From an uncultured Ellagibacter sp. (GTDB taxonomy: Bacteria; Actinomycetota; Coriobacteriia; Coriobacteriales; Eggerthellaceae): DNA of 64,000 nt. The notes under the pieces were generated by a model. That model had not been told where the DNA came from. It saw nothing but the letters and a program-made list of their open reading frames with translations, and ran no database searches. Within the stretch, counting starts at the first letter, position 1. Every line of letters begins with the position of its first letter. The stretch spans positions 131,525-195,524 of the forward strand of contig CAKUKU010000002.1 in the NCBI GenBank assembly GCA_934663775.1, in the 5' to 3' direction. This document shows positions 43,958-53,296 of the stretch, in pieces. Both the position numbers and the translations under genes were made by a program.

Positions 43958-44169
43958 ATTCGTCCCCTTATGATTGACATGAACAGAGAGCGCACACGCC
44001 CACTTCCCCATAAGGACGCATGCAAAGAAGGGTAAGTGAAAATAGATTCCTGGCTAACTACGTTTAATCAGTTTGAGCAGCCTCGATGAAGAGGACCGTG
44101 GAGACGGTTGAGCGAGCGTTATCTGCTATCGGAGCCCGCGCGCCTGCTTTTCGAGGATTGGTGCCGTCA

Positions 44170-44436
44170 TCAAGAGGGCATGCCGGGAATCTTCGGTTTG
44201 GGCTTGGCGACTGGCGCGCCCGGCACGGTCGGCACTGCGGGCATGCCGGGAACGCTCGGCGCTTCCGGAGCTCCGGGAGCCGAAGGGGCTTTGGGAGCGG
44301 GGGCCTCTCCAAGCCCCTCGAATGAAGTCTTGCAGAAAGGGCATTTCTTCGGCAGCACGCCGTTGGTGGAGTTGATCTTCTTGCCGCAGTTGGGGCATTC
44401 CAATCCGCCGCTTGCATCTGGTGGTCTAAAACACAT
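44170..44436 (-). CDS. Zinc-ribbon protein with Pro/Ala-rich tail
   Basis: 88 residues beginning MCFRPPDASGGLECPNCG. Two CxxC knuckles (CPNC, CPFC) make a zinc ribbon in the first 40 residues. The rest is a flexible Pro-Gly-Ala tail with repeats of APxAPG and VPG. TAGGAG precedes the ATG. It is the last gene of the molybdoenzyme operon, 25 bp after the previous zinc ribbon. Function unknown; possibly a small electron carrier or maturation/scaffold factor (inference). Confidence 0.75.
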   Translation of the reverse strand: MCFRPPDASGGLECPNCGKKINSTNGVLPKKCPFCKTSFEGLGEAPAPKAPSAPGAPEAPSVPGMPAVPTVPGAPVAKPKPKIPGMPS

Positions 44437-44461
44437 ATCGGACTCCTAATCGCATTGAATA

Positions 44462-44683
44462 TCACTTTGGAGAGCGAGGCAACGCCGAATAACATGCAAC
44501 AGTCGGCCTATCCTTAGCCTTCCTTTGCCATTCGGCAATCGCCTCATCTTTGGCTTCGGCTGTTAATTCCGCGCCGCATTTCTTGCATTTGCCCATAACC
44601 AGGAAATTCCGAGTGCCGCAGTTCGGGCAATCGACGTATTTCGGTCTGCAGTTGTCACACGTGCTTCGACATCCGTAAGCCAT
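44462..44683 (-). CDS. Cys-rich zinc-ribbon protein, 73 residues
   Basis: MAYGCRSTCDNCRPKYVDCPNCG and KCKKCGAEL contain seven cysteines in the first half, more than a single zinc ribbon needs, so two sites are possible. The C-terminus (AIAEWQRKAKDRP) is helical and basic. GAGGCGAGG precedes ATG 44683. It lies between two other small zinc-ribbon genes, with 39 and 25 bp gaps. No family known to me. Confidence 0.75.
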   Translation of the reverse strand: MAYGCRSTCDNCRPKYVDCPNCGTRNFLVMGKCKKCGAELTAEAKDEAIAEWQRKAKDRPTVACYSALPRSPK

Positions 44684-44722
44684 GGATCCTCGCCTCTCCA
44701 ACATCGAAGAACCGCTTAAAGG

Positions 44723-44908
44723 CTATTCCTCGTCGGATTTGAACTCGAACTTCGTCTTGCACCAAGGGCACTTCGTCGTGAAGCTGCCGAATTCGCGGCT
44801 CGTCACGATCTTGCGAAGAGGCTTGCCGCAGTTCGGGCACACCTTCGGCGCCTGGTCTTTGAGCTCGTTGATCCCCTCGACGTCTTTTTGGTCAGGACTG
44901 TAGGCCAT
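44723..44908 (-). CDS. Zinc-ribbon protein, 61 residues
   Basis: MAYSPDQKDVEGINELKDQA leads into VCPNCGKPLRKIV and TTKCPWCKTKFEF, a plain two-knuckle zinc ribbon, with an acidic end. AAGGGAGA precedes ATG 44908; longer in-frame extension is low-complexity. It starts 80 bp after the Fe-S subunit gene. Its MAY start and CPNC context resemble the next protein, so they may have arisen by duplication. Confidence 0.75.
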   Translation of the reverse strand: MAYSPDQKDVEGINELKDQAPKVCPNCGKPLRKIVTSREFGSFTTKCPWCKTKFEFKSDEE

Positions 44909-44988
44909 GGTGGTCTCCCTTCTTGCGTAAACTGAAACGACGCCTCGGGCGAGATCGGGGAGCGACCGCCCGAGGCGTTTGCCGACGA

Positions 44989-45324
44989 TTACGGCAGGAA
45001 AACGGCGACGCCCTTGCCGCCGAGCTCGGCCATGCGCTTGCCGGCGTCCTCGAGGGGAACGGCCTCCATGCACTTTGCCAAACAGTGGTGCACGCATGCG
45101 GGCTTCTTCCCCGCCTCAATCCGCTCCGCGCACAGGTCACAAAGCGAAGACGGGACGGGCACGTAGTCCCAATACCATTCGCCGTCAAGCTTCTGGGGAC
45201 CGAACTCGGCGAATTTGATTCCCCACTCATCGAGGTTCTTGATTCCCTTTTCCTGACGACAGGCAATCTCGCAAGTGTGGCAACCGGTGCAGTACTTGTA
45301 GTCAATCAGCAGTGCGTAATCCAT
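44989..45324 (-). CDS. Small 4Fe-4S ferredoxin subunit of the molybdoenzyme
   Basis: 111 residues. The first cluster is CTGCHTCEIAC (Cys12, 15, 18, 22); a second is suggested by CDLC and CVHHCLAKC. This is a shortened form of the DmsB/PhsB-type electron-transfer subunit, which normally has four clusters and ~200 residues. It lies 29 bp after the catalytic subunit gene, with AGGAGGCAG before the ATG. It should pass electrons to or from the Mo enzyme. No membrane anchor is present in the operon, so the complex is probably soluble and cytoplasmic. Confidence 0.9.
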   Translation of the reverse strand: MDYALLIDYKYCTGCHTCEIACRQEKGIKNLDEWGIKFAEFGPQKLDGEWYWDYVPVPSSLCDLCAERIEAGKKPACVHHCLAKCMEAVPLEDAGKRMAELGGKGVAVFLP

Positions 45325-45353
45325 AACCCTGCCTCCTTTCGAATGTGTTGGGG

Positions 45354-47711
45354 TTACTCACCCGGATGGATGTTCTCGTAGATGTAAGGAGACTTCTCAC
45401 CAGCATCGGGCCAGCTGTTTGGCCCGCGGTCGTCGCGGGGCACGTAACCCGCCGGATCCTCCATCGCGGCGTTAGGGTCGTCGACCTTGTAGATCTTGCA
45501 CAGCACGTTCTTGTACGGAGCCCCGTAGCCGAGCTTGCCGACCTTGTACATGGGAATAAGGCGGTTAATGTTCGACTTCCAGACTCCGAACAGGTTCGGC
45601 GCCTCGCCCTCTTGCTCGGGGAACCACCAACCGTGCGTCGCATGGACGACGCGCTCGTCGACTTCGTTGGAGACACGCGCGCGCTCGCAGCACTTGCCGA
45701 GGGGGTTCTCAATCATGACCCAATCGCCGCTGTTGATGCCGAGCTCCTTGGCGGTCTTCGGGTTGATGGTTACCAACGGGTCGGGCGTGCATGCCCGAAG
45801 CGCAGGGAGCTGGCGGTGCTCGGAATGGAACGAAACGAAGTCGCGCCCTCCCGTGGTAAGGACGAGCGGGTATTCCTTGTAGAGCTCTGGCGTCGAGTAA
45901 GGGCTCATGGCGGGCTCCATGAAGAACGGCAGGTCCTGCTCACCGAAGTCGTCGTAGATGGAGGAAGCGACCTCTATCATGCCGGTCGGCGTGTTGAAGC
46001 CAGGCTCGCCGTCGGGGCGCAGCAGGCCCTTCTCATACTTGCGGTAGACCTGATGTTGCTGGTGGCATCCCTCCTCACGAAGCTCATTGAATCCCCACTC
46101 GTACTGGGTGTGGATCTGCGCGTCGAAGAACTCCTCGACAGTCTCCCACGGCCACGCCTCGGGATTGAGTTTCTTTCCGATGAGCATGTCAATCTCGATA
46201 TCCGACTTGCACTCGCCCTTCTGAATTGCCTTGTTGATGGCGCCGATGAAATGCGTGTTGCGGCCGAAATGCGGAAGTACGACCGAATCCTGCTCGGCGA
46301 AACCCGCCAGAGGCAGCACGAGGTCGCACACGCCCATGACAGTCGGCGTCATGAAGACCTCGTGGGCGGCGTTGAAGTCGCACTTCATGAGCGCGTTGTA
46401 CCAGCGCTCAGGCTCCGCGTAACACGTTGGCGAGATCGGGTTGGAACCGTAAAAGTAGGTCATCTTGATCGGATAGGGCTGTTCAGTCTCGAGCGCGGTG
46501 AGGATGGAGTCCGGGTGGCACATGGGGCCGGTCGCGTAGGCGGGATGCGTCTCCTTGGCATCGATGCGCTTCGCGAAGACCTCCTTGTCCACGTACTGAC
46601 TAGTCTCGAAGCGCCAACGTCCCATGAAGGATGACGGTAGCGCGAGGATAATGCCGCCGGGAACGTCCATATAGCCGCAGATTGCGGCGATGGCGAGCAT
46701 GGCCTGGCCAGCCTGGGCGCCGTTCTGCTGCGTGTCGAACGCGAGGCCCCACATGATCGACGAGGGCGCGTTCGTCGCGAACGCCCTTGCCGCCTCACGA
46801 AGCGTGTCGGCGGGAACCCATGTAATCTCCTCGGCCCACTCAGGAGTCGTATCCTTGACGCGCTCAGCGAGCTCATCAAGGCCGAACACCCAGTTCTCGC
46901 AGAAATCATGGTCGTAGAGGTCTTCCCCGATGATAACATTGAGCATTGCAAGAGCCACAGCCGCGTCAGTGCCTGGACGAAGCTGCAAATGATAGGCAGC
47001 ACGGGAGCCGAGCCAAGTCAAGCGGGGGTCGATGGTGATAATCTTGCTACCGCGCTTCATCAAGTCAACGATAGCGTGCCCATAGAAGCCATCGGGATTG
47101 GATTGAAGCGGGCTCTTGCCCCACAGGATGATGTACTTCGGAAGCTCGTATTCGGGGTCATCGTAGCGATCCTCGAAAAATTGAGCGTAGTCAAGCTCGG
47201 GATAGCCCGCGCCCAGAAGGAAGTCGGCGACAACCGTGCGGGGACCGTAGCAAGAAGATCCGGACATCATGAACGAGATGTTCGGAGTCTTGAAGCACGC
47301 GTTGGCCAGCGGGGGACCGTAGATACTCGCCTGACGTCCGGTACCCTGCGACACGAAGATGGATTCCGGTCCATAGTTGTCCCAAATCTTATGGACTTCG
47401 TCGTAGATGATGTCGAGAGCCTCGTCCCAGGTGACGCGCTCCCACTTGTCCTTGCCGCGATCCTCTTTGGCACGCCTCATCGGGTAGAGAATACGGTCGG
47501 GGCTGTTCTCGAACTCGACGAGGTCCATGCACCTTGCGCAAAGGCGACCCTGGGAGATGGGGTGCTCCTCGTCACCCTCGACCTTAACTATCTCCCCATC
47601 CTTGACATGAAGAATCATGCCACACCCAGTGGGATGGCATCCCGGAGGAGACCAGCCACAAGTCCTGATCAAGGTTTCCCCGTTTTCCTCGGTCTTCCAA
47701 CCTTTCTTCAT
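45354..47711 (-). CDS. Molybdopterin oxidoreductase catalytic subunit (DMSO-reductase superfamily)
   Basis: 785 residues. The N-terminal Fe-S motif uses Cys18, 25, 30 and 58 or 61 (RTCGW, PPGCHPTGCGM, RLCARC), followed by DRILYPMRR. Cys154 in SGSSCYGPRT is the likely Mo/W ligand. Cofactor regions include KYIILWGKSPLQSNPDG, ITIDPRLTWLGS and the C-terminal LTTGGRDFVSFHSEHRQ. There is no Tat signal, so it is cytoplasmic, unlike most respiratory reductases. The operon order is carrier, this subunit, Fe-S subunit, three zinc ribbons. Eggerthellaceae carry many such enzymes for dehydroxylating or hydroxylating aromatics; the substrate here is unknown. Confidence 0.93.
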   Translation of the reverse strand: MKKGWKTEENGETLIRTCGWSPPGCHPTGCGMILHVKDGEIVKVEGDEEHPISQGRLCARCMDLVEFENSPDRILYPMRRAKEDRGKDKWERVTWDEALDIIYDEVHKIWDNYGPESIFVSQGTGRQASIYGPPLANACFKTPNISFMMSGSSCYGPRTVVADFLLGAGYPELDYAQFFEDRYDDPEYELPKYIILWGKSPLQSNPDGFYGHAIVDLMKRGSKIITIDPRLTWLGSRAAYHLQLRPGTDAAVALAMLNVIIGEDLYDHDFCENWVFGLDELAERVKDTTPEWAEEITWVPADTLREAARAFATNAPSSIMWGLAFDTQQNGAQAGQAMLAIAAICGYMDVPGGIILALPSSFMGRWRFETSQYVDKEVFAKRIDAKETHPAYATGPMCHPDSILTALETEQPYPIKMTYFYGSNPISPTCYAEPERWYNALMKCDFNAAHEVFMTPTVMGVCDLVLPLAGFAEQDSVVLPHFGRNTHFIGAINKAIQKGECKSDIEIDMLIGKKLNPEAWPWETVEEFFDAQIHTQYEWGFNELREEGCHQQHQVYRKYEKGLLRPDGEPGFNTPTGMIEVASSIYDDFGEQDLPFFMEPAMSPYSTPELYKEYPLVLTTGGRDFVSFHSEHRQLPALRACTPDPLVTINPKTAKELGINSGDWVMIENPLGKCCERARVSNEVDERVVHATHGWWFPEQEGEAPNLFGVWKSNINRLIPMYKVGKLGYGAPYKNVLCKIYKVDDPNAAMEDPAGYVPRDDRGPNSWPDAGEKSPYIYENIHPGE

Positions 47712-47771
47712 TTCCTCTCCTCTCTCTAACGCTCGTTTTCAACTCAAAAGCCCCAACTTAGGCTTAAGATG

Positions 47772-49130
47772 CTATTCATCAAGCTCCTCGATGACGAGTC
47801 CCCTCGTTTCATCGCGAATAAGAACCCTCGTGAAGACCAACGTAAGGAGCAGCGGAACTACGAACACCACCAACACGATGGCGAAAGTCATGCCGGATTG
47901 CATCAATCCCCCGATGAGCATCGGAGTAAGGATGCCCCCTATGCGCGCCACCGTGGTTGTGCAAGCCTGCCCCGTGGCTCGGATCTCAGTCGGGTACACC
48001 TCGATCGTAATCGGCTGGGGCGTGGTGAACGCGTAGTTAATTGCGAACCCCATCACGATCACCGACGGAACCATCAAACCGAGACCGAACCCGCAGAGCA
48101 CGAGGAACAGGACGGCGAAGACGGAGGTCGCGACGGCGATGTACGTGCTCCTGATGCGCCCCACCTTGTCCGCCATGAACCCAGCAAACACGGCGCCCAA
48201 GCAACCGAGCGAGTTCATGAGCGTCGTCAGAGCGTAGCTCGACGAGACGGAGTAGCCGCTATGCACGAGAACCGTCGGCATCCAGTTCGTGAGCCCATAC
48301 GACAGCGCGCACGTACTGAAGGCAACCAGCCAAATGCCCAGCGTTACCCTCAGATACTTCCTCGATACAAGCGCCTTGAGCTGCCCTTGCCGCTCCGCCC
48401 CAGAGCCCTCGGCGGGAACGTGAATCTCACTTGCCGTGTAATCCTTCTCGCGCGGGTCATCGAGGCCGTGGTTGATCTTGTTGAGAATCCGCGCCGCCTC
48501 TTCCATCCTGCCCTTGCGGACGAGCCAATGCACCGACTCGGGAACGAGAAAGTACATGGCGATTGCGTAAGCAAAGGGGAACCCGCCGATCAGATAGCAA
48601 AACCGCCAGCCGAATCGAGGCACCACGTACATGGCCACCAGTCCCGCAAGAACCCAGCCGAACATCATGAACATCTTGGTGAGCGTGACGAACTTTCCTC
48701 GATGCCTAGTCGGCGCGTATTCAGACGCCAGCGTCACACTCAGCGGAATCACCGCCCCCACGCCCATACCAGAGACGATTCGGCAAACCGCGAATGCATC
48801 GAAGGTGTGGACGAAGAAGATCGGGATGGTGAGGAGCGAATAGACCATGATACTCACGTTCAGGACATGCTTTCGTCCGAACCGGTCGGCCAGATATCCA
48901 GCGAAGAACCCTCCGACGAGCATCCCAATGACGCTAAACGACGACAATGACCCCGTTGCGAGAAGACCTAACTCCATTTCAGCCATTATCTGAGGCATGG
49001 TAAACGACACAATCATGAAGTCGAAGCCGTCAAAAATCATCGCAATGCCCACCAGAACCAAGATCCTGATTGAGTACCGTAGCCCGCCCTTATTCTCCAA
49101 AATCTTGGTCACCGTTGTGTTGCCCATCAT
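47772..49130 (-). CDS. MFS carrier, aromatic acid:H+ symporter type
   Basis: About 452 residues and 12 segments. The start of segment 1 has AMIFDGFDFMIVSF, the DGxD signature of the aromatic-acid symporter family. The loop 2-3 motif is GYLADRFGRKHVLN, and loop 8-9 has GFMADKVGRIRSTY. ATG 49130 follows GGGGGGAAG. The next gene, 60 bp downstream, is the molybdoenzyme, so it probably imports that enzyme's aromatic or related acid substrate (inference from family and context). Confidence 0.88.
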   Translation of the reverse strand: MMGNTTVTKILENKGGLRYSIRILVLVGIAMIFDGFDFMIVSFTMPQIMAEMELGLLATGSLSSFSVIGMLVGGFFAGYLADRFGRKHVLNVSIMVYSLLTIPIFFVHTFDAFAVCRIVSGMGVGAVIPLSVTLASEYAPTRHRGKFVTLTKMFMMFGWVLAGLVAMYVVPRFGWRFCYLIGGFPFAYAIAMYFLVPESVHWLVRKGRMEEAARILNKINHGLDDPREKDYTASEIHVPAEGSGAERQGQLKALVSRKYLRVTLGIWLVAFSTCALSYGLTNWMPTVLVHSGYSVSSSYALTTLMNSLGCLGAVFAGFMADKVGRIRSTYIAVATSVFAVLFLVLCGFGLGLMVPSVIVMGFAINYAFTTPQPITIEVYPTEIRATGQACTTTVARIGGILTPMLIGGLMQSGMTFAIVLVVFVVPLLLTLVFTRVLIRDETRGLVIEELDE

Positions 49131-49337
49131 CTTCCCCCCGAACCCGAATGCGCAGCCCAAAGTTTCCGTTCGATGCATTCATGATAAGGGCTGTCCAAAG
49201 GGTCGATAATTGCCCAATCGAACAAAAAACGCGCAAAAATATAGCGCGGCCAACAGTAGCCAGCTCTTTCGCCTCTCACCATAAGAAAGCTACCGAATGC
49301 CGATTGATTGCTCCATGACACGAAAATCGCGCCCTGC

Positions 49338-49361
49338 CCTTGGGCGAGTTCTCGCCCAAGG
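49338..49361 (-). terminator. Terminator after the flavin reductase/cupin operon
   Basis: CCTTGGGCGAG 49338-49348 and CTCGCCCAAGG 49351-49361 form a perfect 11-bp stem with a TT loop, 47 bp past the cupin stop. It separates the operon from the carrier gene at 49130. No long U-run. Confidence 0.6.
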
Positions 49362-49407
49362 ATTCAGAGCGCGACCATCTACTAGAAAGCGCCTTTGGCA
49401 CGACAAG

Positions 49408-49926
49408 CTAATTCGCCTTGAATATTTCCCCGTTTTCGCATTTGAACCCATATTCGCGGTCGAGCAGCAACGAGAAATGGAATATGGGCTTGTCGACTTT
49501 GTTGACGTACAGCGGAAGATGCAACACCCCGGCTGGAATGAGGATCAACGAACTTTTGGTCAAGATGTGCTTCTCCCCCTCCAGCCAAATCTCAACCTCC
49601 CCGCCAAGATCGTAGGGATTGTAGGGGTCCGATCCGTAAAAGCACAGAAGCTCGTCGACATCGTGGACGTGGGGCTTACCTATCATCCCCTTCTCGCCCT
49701 CCTCCACGACCCATTTATCCATGTACTCGTGATTTGCGGAGTAGTACCAGGCAGTGTTTATCTGAAAAGGAGCCGGCAGGACGCTGCCGTCCATCCAGAG
49801 AATCCTTTTCCTGCCAGCCTTCTCGTATTTCGCGATGGCGTCCGGAGTCGCATGTACCGCCGGCAACACTAGTTCTTGGAGGATGTACTTACCGTACTCG
49901 CCTTCGTTGTTCAAACATTCTTTCAC
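49408..49926 (-). CDS. Cupin protein, 172 residues
   Basis: Single-domain cupin with motif 1 PHVHDVDELLCFYG and motif 2 PAGVLHLPLYV, giving metal ligands His, His, Glu and His. An N-terminal extension of about 60 residues contains RKRILWMDGSVLPAPF. It is related to the cupins at 53297 and 53750, all sharing H-x-H-D-x-D-E and the KPI-x-H-F/W end. It starts 11 bp after the flavin reductase stop, so it is cotranscribed. Enzyme (dioxygenase, isomerase, decarboxylase) or ligand-binding protein cannot be decided. Confidence 0.85.
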   Translation of the reverse strand: MKECLNNEGEYGKYILQELVLPAVHATPDAIAKYEKAGRKRILWMDGSVLPAPFQINTAWYYSANHEYMDKWVVEEGEKGMIGKPHVHDVDELLCFYGSDPYNPYDLGGEVEIWLEGEKHILTKSSLILIPAGVLHLPLYVNKVDKPIFHFSLLLDREYGFKCENGEIFKAN

Positions 49927-49937
49927 TGCATCTCCTT

Positions 49938-51893
49938 TTACAGCAGGCTGGCGACGTTGAAGCCGTCATGAACGGCCTTCATGACGTTCGCCACTCTTTC
50001 GCAATCTCCGATTCTGTATAAGTCGGAGGAGATTCCCTCGAATTCGGTGGAGAGCGCGTTATTCGGCGAGAATCCGAGCGAGAGGATGACCGTGTCGGCG
50101 GCAACGGCCTTCCGGCGCCATCTCTTGTCCATGAGGACGACTCCCGATTCAGTCACGCTGTCGAGCTGGTGCTCGAACACGAGCTCGACTCCCGATTCCC
50201 TCAATTCGAGATCGAGGCTCTTGATCCAGCGACCCACCGCTTTTTTCTCCGAGCCCCTGTCGACGAGCGTGACCCGCTTGCCGTCGCGGGCGAGCTGCAA
50301 GGCCGTCTCCGCCCCGCTCGGACCGCCTCCGATGAGCACTACCTCATCGCCTACGGGAACGTCACCTTTGTCTACGTCCCCAAACCAAACGACGTTGTTG
50401 AGCTCTTCGCCGGGAAAATGGGGGATGACGGGCTCGGAGCCAGCTGCCAGGATAACCGCATCGGGATCCACCTCCGCGACGAGATCGCGGGTCGCCTCAG
50501 TATTGAGCCTGACCTCTATAGCCGGATTCTTCTCAACCTGAGAGATCAGCCAGCGAAGGTAGCGGCGGATATCCTGCTTGTACTCGACGGCCGAAGCCAA
50601 GACGAGTTTTCCTCCGAGCTGAGAATCTTTCTCGAATATCACCGACTCGACGCCACGTTCCGCGGCAGAGAGAGCGGCCTGCATGCCCGCAGGTCCCCCG
50701 CCCACAATCGCCACATGCTTGGCCTTGGCCTTCTCGGGGATCCGCAAGAGCATCATCTCTTTCCCGAGTTTCGGGTTCACCGCGCAGCGAACGGGAGCAC
50801 CCTTACCCGAATGCATGTTGCACGTCCAGCAGCGCAGGCACGGGCGCGTGTCCTCCGTTTTCCCATATTTGGCGTTATTGACCGTTTGCCCCCCAGCCAT
50901 AATCGCACGGGCCATGGCGACCATATCGGCCTTCCCAGAGGCAATAACCTCCTCCGCTTCCCTCATCGTCGCAATCGATCCAACGGCAACGACCGGAACG
51001 TCGAGCTCTTCTTTGAACTGTTCCGCGTAATGAACGTTGACGCAATGGGGCATGTACATAGGCTGAATCATGTAGCGCATCGTCTTATCGGAGCTGCACA
51101 TGCCGGCTGAGACATGGAGAAGATCTATCTTGTCTTCTATCATCTTTACGAACTGAATCGTCTCCTCGGGATGCATTCCTCCAGGCGTTAGCTCGTCGGC
51201 GCTGATTCGGTATTCAATGCCAAAGTCGTCGCCGACTTTGTCGCGAATCGCCTCGAGAACCTCGATGGCGAAGCGAGCGCGGTTGCGCAGAGGCCCCCCG
51301 TAGTTGTCGGTTCTCTTGTTCGTGTAGGGTGAGAGGAACTGAGCGAGCAGATGGCCGTGCGCTCCGTGGAGCATCGCCATCTCCATGCCGGCTTTCCTGC
51401 AACGCAGGAAGGCATTTGCGAAACTCTCGATAGTCTCATCAATAAGCCTCTGGTCCATTTCCAGAATGGTTCGCCGCGGACGACACTCAGCTTTTGCAGC
51501 GAACAGCTCGTTCTCGTCGTACAGAGCCGATGGGGCGATGTTCTCGTTCCGCGAGCGAATCGACCTGCCGCCATGCTGAATTTCTATTGACAGTTTCGCC
51601 CCATAGCGGGCGACAGCCTCGTTCACCCGGAAAAGGTAGTGTATGGCATTATCGGAACCAAGGTTGAGGCACGGTCGGAACGTCTGGGAGTAACCGAAGT
51701 CTATAGGAGTTTCCCCTATGGTGATCACCGCCGCCCCGCTTTTCGCGAGTGCCTCGTAGTAGGCGACCATCGACTCCGTGCCCTCGCCTGTGAAGAGCCC
51801 CATGTTATACCCCGTCGGGGCCATTTCCACGCGATTCTTGACGGACACTTTTCCGAACGAGAACGGAGATAAAACATGATCGAAATTTCCCAT
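49938..51893 (-). CDS. NADH:flavin oxidoreductase with Fe-S cluster (2,4-dienoyl-CoA reductase type)
   Basis: 651 residues. The N-terminal ~350 are an old-yellow-enzyme TIM barrel that binds FMN (VEMAPTGYNMGLF, HGGRS, MLHGAHGHLLAQFLSP). A [4Fe-4S] motif follows, CLRCWTCNMHSGKG and RCAVNPKLG. The C-terminal half has an FAD dinucleotide loop IVGGGPAGMQAA and an NAD(P)H loop LIGGGPSGAETA. This FadH/BaiCD-type design reduces enoyl or enone double bonds. AGAGGGGAA places the start at ATG 51893. It lies between an MFS gene (14 bp) and the cupin gene. The likely substrate is an unsaturated acid or cyclic enone carried by the neighbour. Confidence 0.93.
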   Translation of the reverse strand: MGNFDHVLSPFSFGKVSVKNRVEMAPTGYNMGLFTGEGTESMVAYYEALAKSGAAVITIGETPIDFGYSQTFRPCLNLGSDNAIHYLFRVNEAVARYGAKLSIEIQHGGRSIRSRNENIAPSALYDENELFAAKAECRPRRTILEMDQRLIDETIESFANAFLRCRKAGMEMAMLHGAHGHLLAQFLSPYTNKRTDNYGGPLRNRARFAIEVLEAIRDKVGDDFGIEYRISADELTPGGMHPEETIQFVKMIEDKIDLLHVSAGMCSSDKTMRYMIQPMYMPHCVNVHYAEQFKEELDVPVVAVGSIATMREAEEVIASGKADMVAMARAIMAGGQTVNNAKYGKTEDTRPCLRCWTCNMHSGKGAPVRCAVNPKLGKEMMLLRIPEKAKAKHVAIVGGGPAGMQAALSAAERGVESVIFEKDSQLGGKLVLASAVEYKQDIRRYLRWLISQVEKNPAIEVRLNTEATRDLVAEVDPDAVILAAGSEPVIPHFPGEELNNVVWFGDVDKGDVPVGDEVVLIGGGPSGAETALQLARDGKRVTLVDRGSEKKAVGRWIKSLDLELRESGVELVFEHQLDSVTESGVVLMDKRWRRKAVAADTVILSLGFSPNNALSTEFEGISSDLYRIGDCERVANVMKAVHDGFNVASLL

Positions 51894-51907
51894 TTCCCCT
51901 CTTTTCA

Positions 51908-53116
51908 TTATCGTGCGCCTCTGTTATACAAGGCACCATCCCTTTCCTGCTGGAGTGCTCCCAGAATTAACCTGCGCTTGCGCAGCCAGACTGCGAACGC
52001 AAGCGAACCGAGCGACAAAACAAGCGCTCCACTGGCATATGAAGCGCTGTAGCCCCCGAAGGAATGAGCCAGGCAGCCGCCGGCAATCGCGCCCATGCCT
52101 TGGCCGCAATCGACACCAATGTAAAAGGTCGAACTTGCGCGACCGCGATTTTCCGCTGGCGCGTCCTTCAATGCTTGGCTCTGAAGAGATGACTGACCTA
52201 TTCCTTGTCCAAAGACGCGAAAAACAGCGGCTGCGACAATCCCAGCGAAAGACGAGGTCAAAGCAACGGTTGCCATGCAAAGAGTTTCGGAAGAGAAGGC
52301 AACCCAGCCAAGGAGTTTCACGCCATGCCCGTCGGCGTACCTACCCGTAGCGGGTCTGACAAGGACCATGCCAAATGACGCTACGCAGAAAAAGACGGCT
52401 GCGGCGCCGGCAACTCCCCTCTCTTCGCCGACAAGGACCATAAAGCTCGTCGTCAAACCAGCACAATAAGCGAAGGACGCCACAATGACAGACAGCGGAA
52501 GCGTCTTCATGTCGACACATTCCGTCAAAGTGATTCGATCTCCCCATTTGCGGGGCGGCGGAGATTTTGGAAGGATGATCGCCAGCATCGAACCAGTCAA
52601 CATGACTCCAGCCGCAAGGAAGAAGGAGAACTGGTGGTTGAAAACTTGCACTAGGAGGACCCCGAGTGAAGGACCTAACGTCATACCAACCATCGAAGCT
52701 ACACTGACGTATCCGACCGCCTCCGCAGCCCTGTCAGAGGGAACGAACTCAATGGATAGGACCGTTATGATTGTTGTCTGCACGCAAAGCGCAAACGCAT
52801 GGGGCACGCGGAAAACCGCTACGAGAAAAGCCGTCTGGGAAAACCCGTATCCAATAAGGGAAAGAAACCCGGTCAGAATGCCGACTTCAAGAAAGAGCTT
52901 TTTGTCGACCCTGTCCGCAGCATAGCCAACAAGGGGGCGAAAGAGCAGAGCGAGAAAAGAAAACAATCCGGCAATGAGGCCCGCTGTAGCCGCCGATTCG
53001 CCAAGCGAGACGACATATTGAGCGATAAGCGGGGTGATCATGTTGAATGACAGCATGTACAGCGCCTGGAGAGCTAGGCAAGATACGAAGCGCTTGTTCC
53101 AAAACGCCTGACGCAT
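51908..53116 (-). CDS. MFS transporter
   Basis: 402 residues, 12 segments. The start MRQAFWNKRFVSCLALQALY is chosen at ATG 53116 because GGGAGAG lies ahead; the longer in-frame option at 53140 lacks a ribosome site. The loop 2-3 motif is GYAADRVDKKLFLE, and loop 8-9 has GRYADGHGVKLLG. Only 14 bp separate it from the flavin reductase, so they are one operon with the cupin. It is divergent from two cupins. Resembles set/arabinose-efflux-like MFS proteins; substrate unknown. Confidence 0.88.
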   Translation of the reverse strand: MRQAFWNKRFVSCLALQALYMLSFNMITPLIAQYVVSLGESAATAGLIAGLFSFLALLFRPLVGYAADRVDKKLFLEVGILTGFLSLIGYGFSQTAFLVAVFRVPHAFALCVQTTIITVLSIEFVPSDRAAEAVGYVSVASMVGMTLGPSLGVLLVQVFNHQFSFFLAAGVMLTGSMLAIILPKSPPPRKWGDRITLTECVDMKTLPLSVIVASFAYCAGLTTSFMVLVGEERGVAGAAAVFFCVASFGMVLVRPATGRYADGHGVKLLGWVAFSSETLCMATVALTSSFAGIVAAAVFRVFGQGIGQSSLQSQALKDAPAENRGRASSTFYIGVDCGQGMGAIAGGCLAHSFGGYSASYASGALVLSLGSLAFAVWLRKRRLILGALQQERDGALYNRGAR

Positions 53117-53296
53117 AGCATACTCTCCCGACTCACTCATCGACGTATATGAATCAAGTATAGAAGGCAACCTCCATCGCGCTATTGGCTGACGGGGAGA
53201 AATATCGCCCTGTTTTTGGCATTCTCGACAATTGCAGCCCGCCCGCTCTCCTCGGTATATTCCTAGCAAGGATTAAGATGGAAAAGGGAGGGGTTT

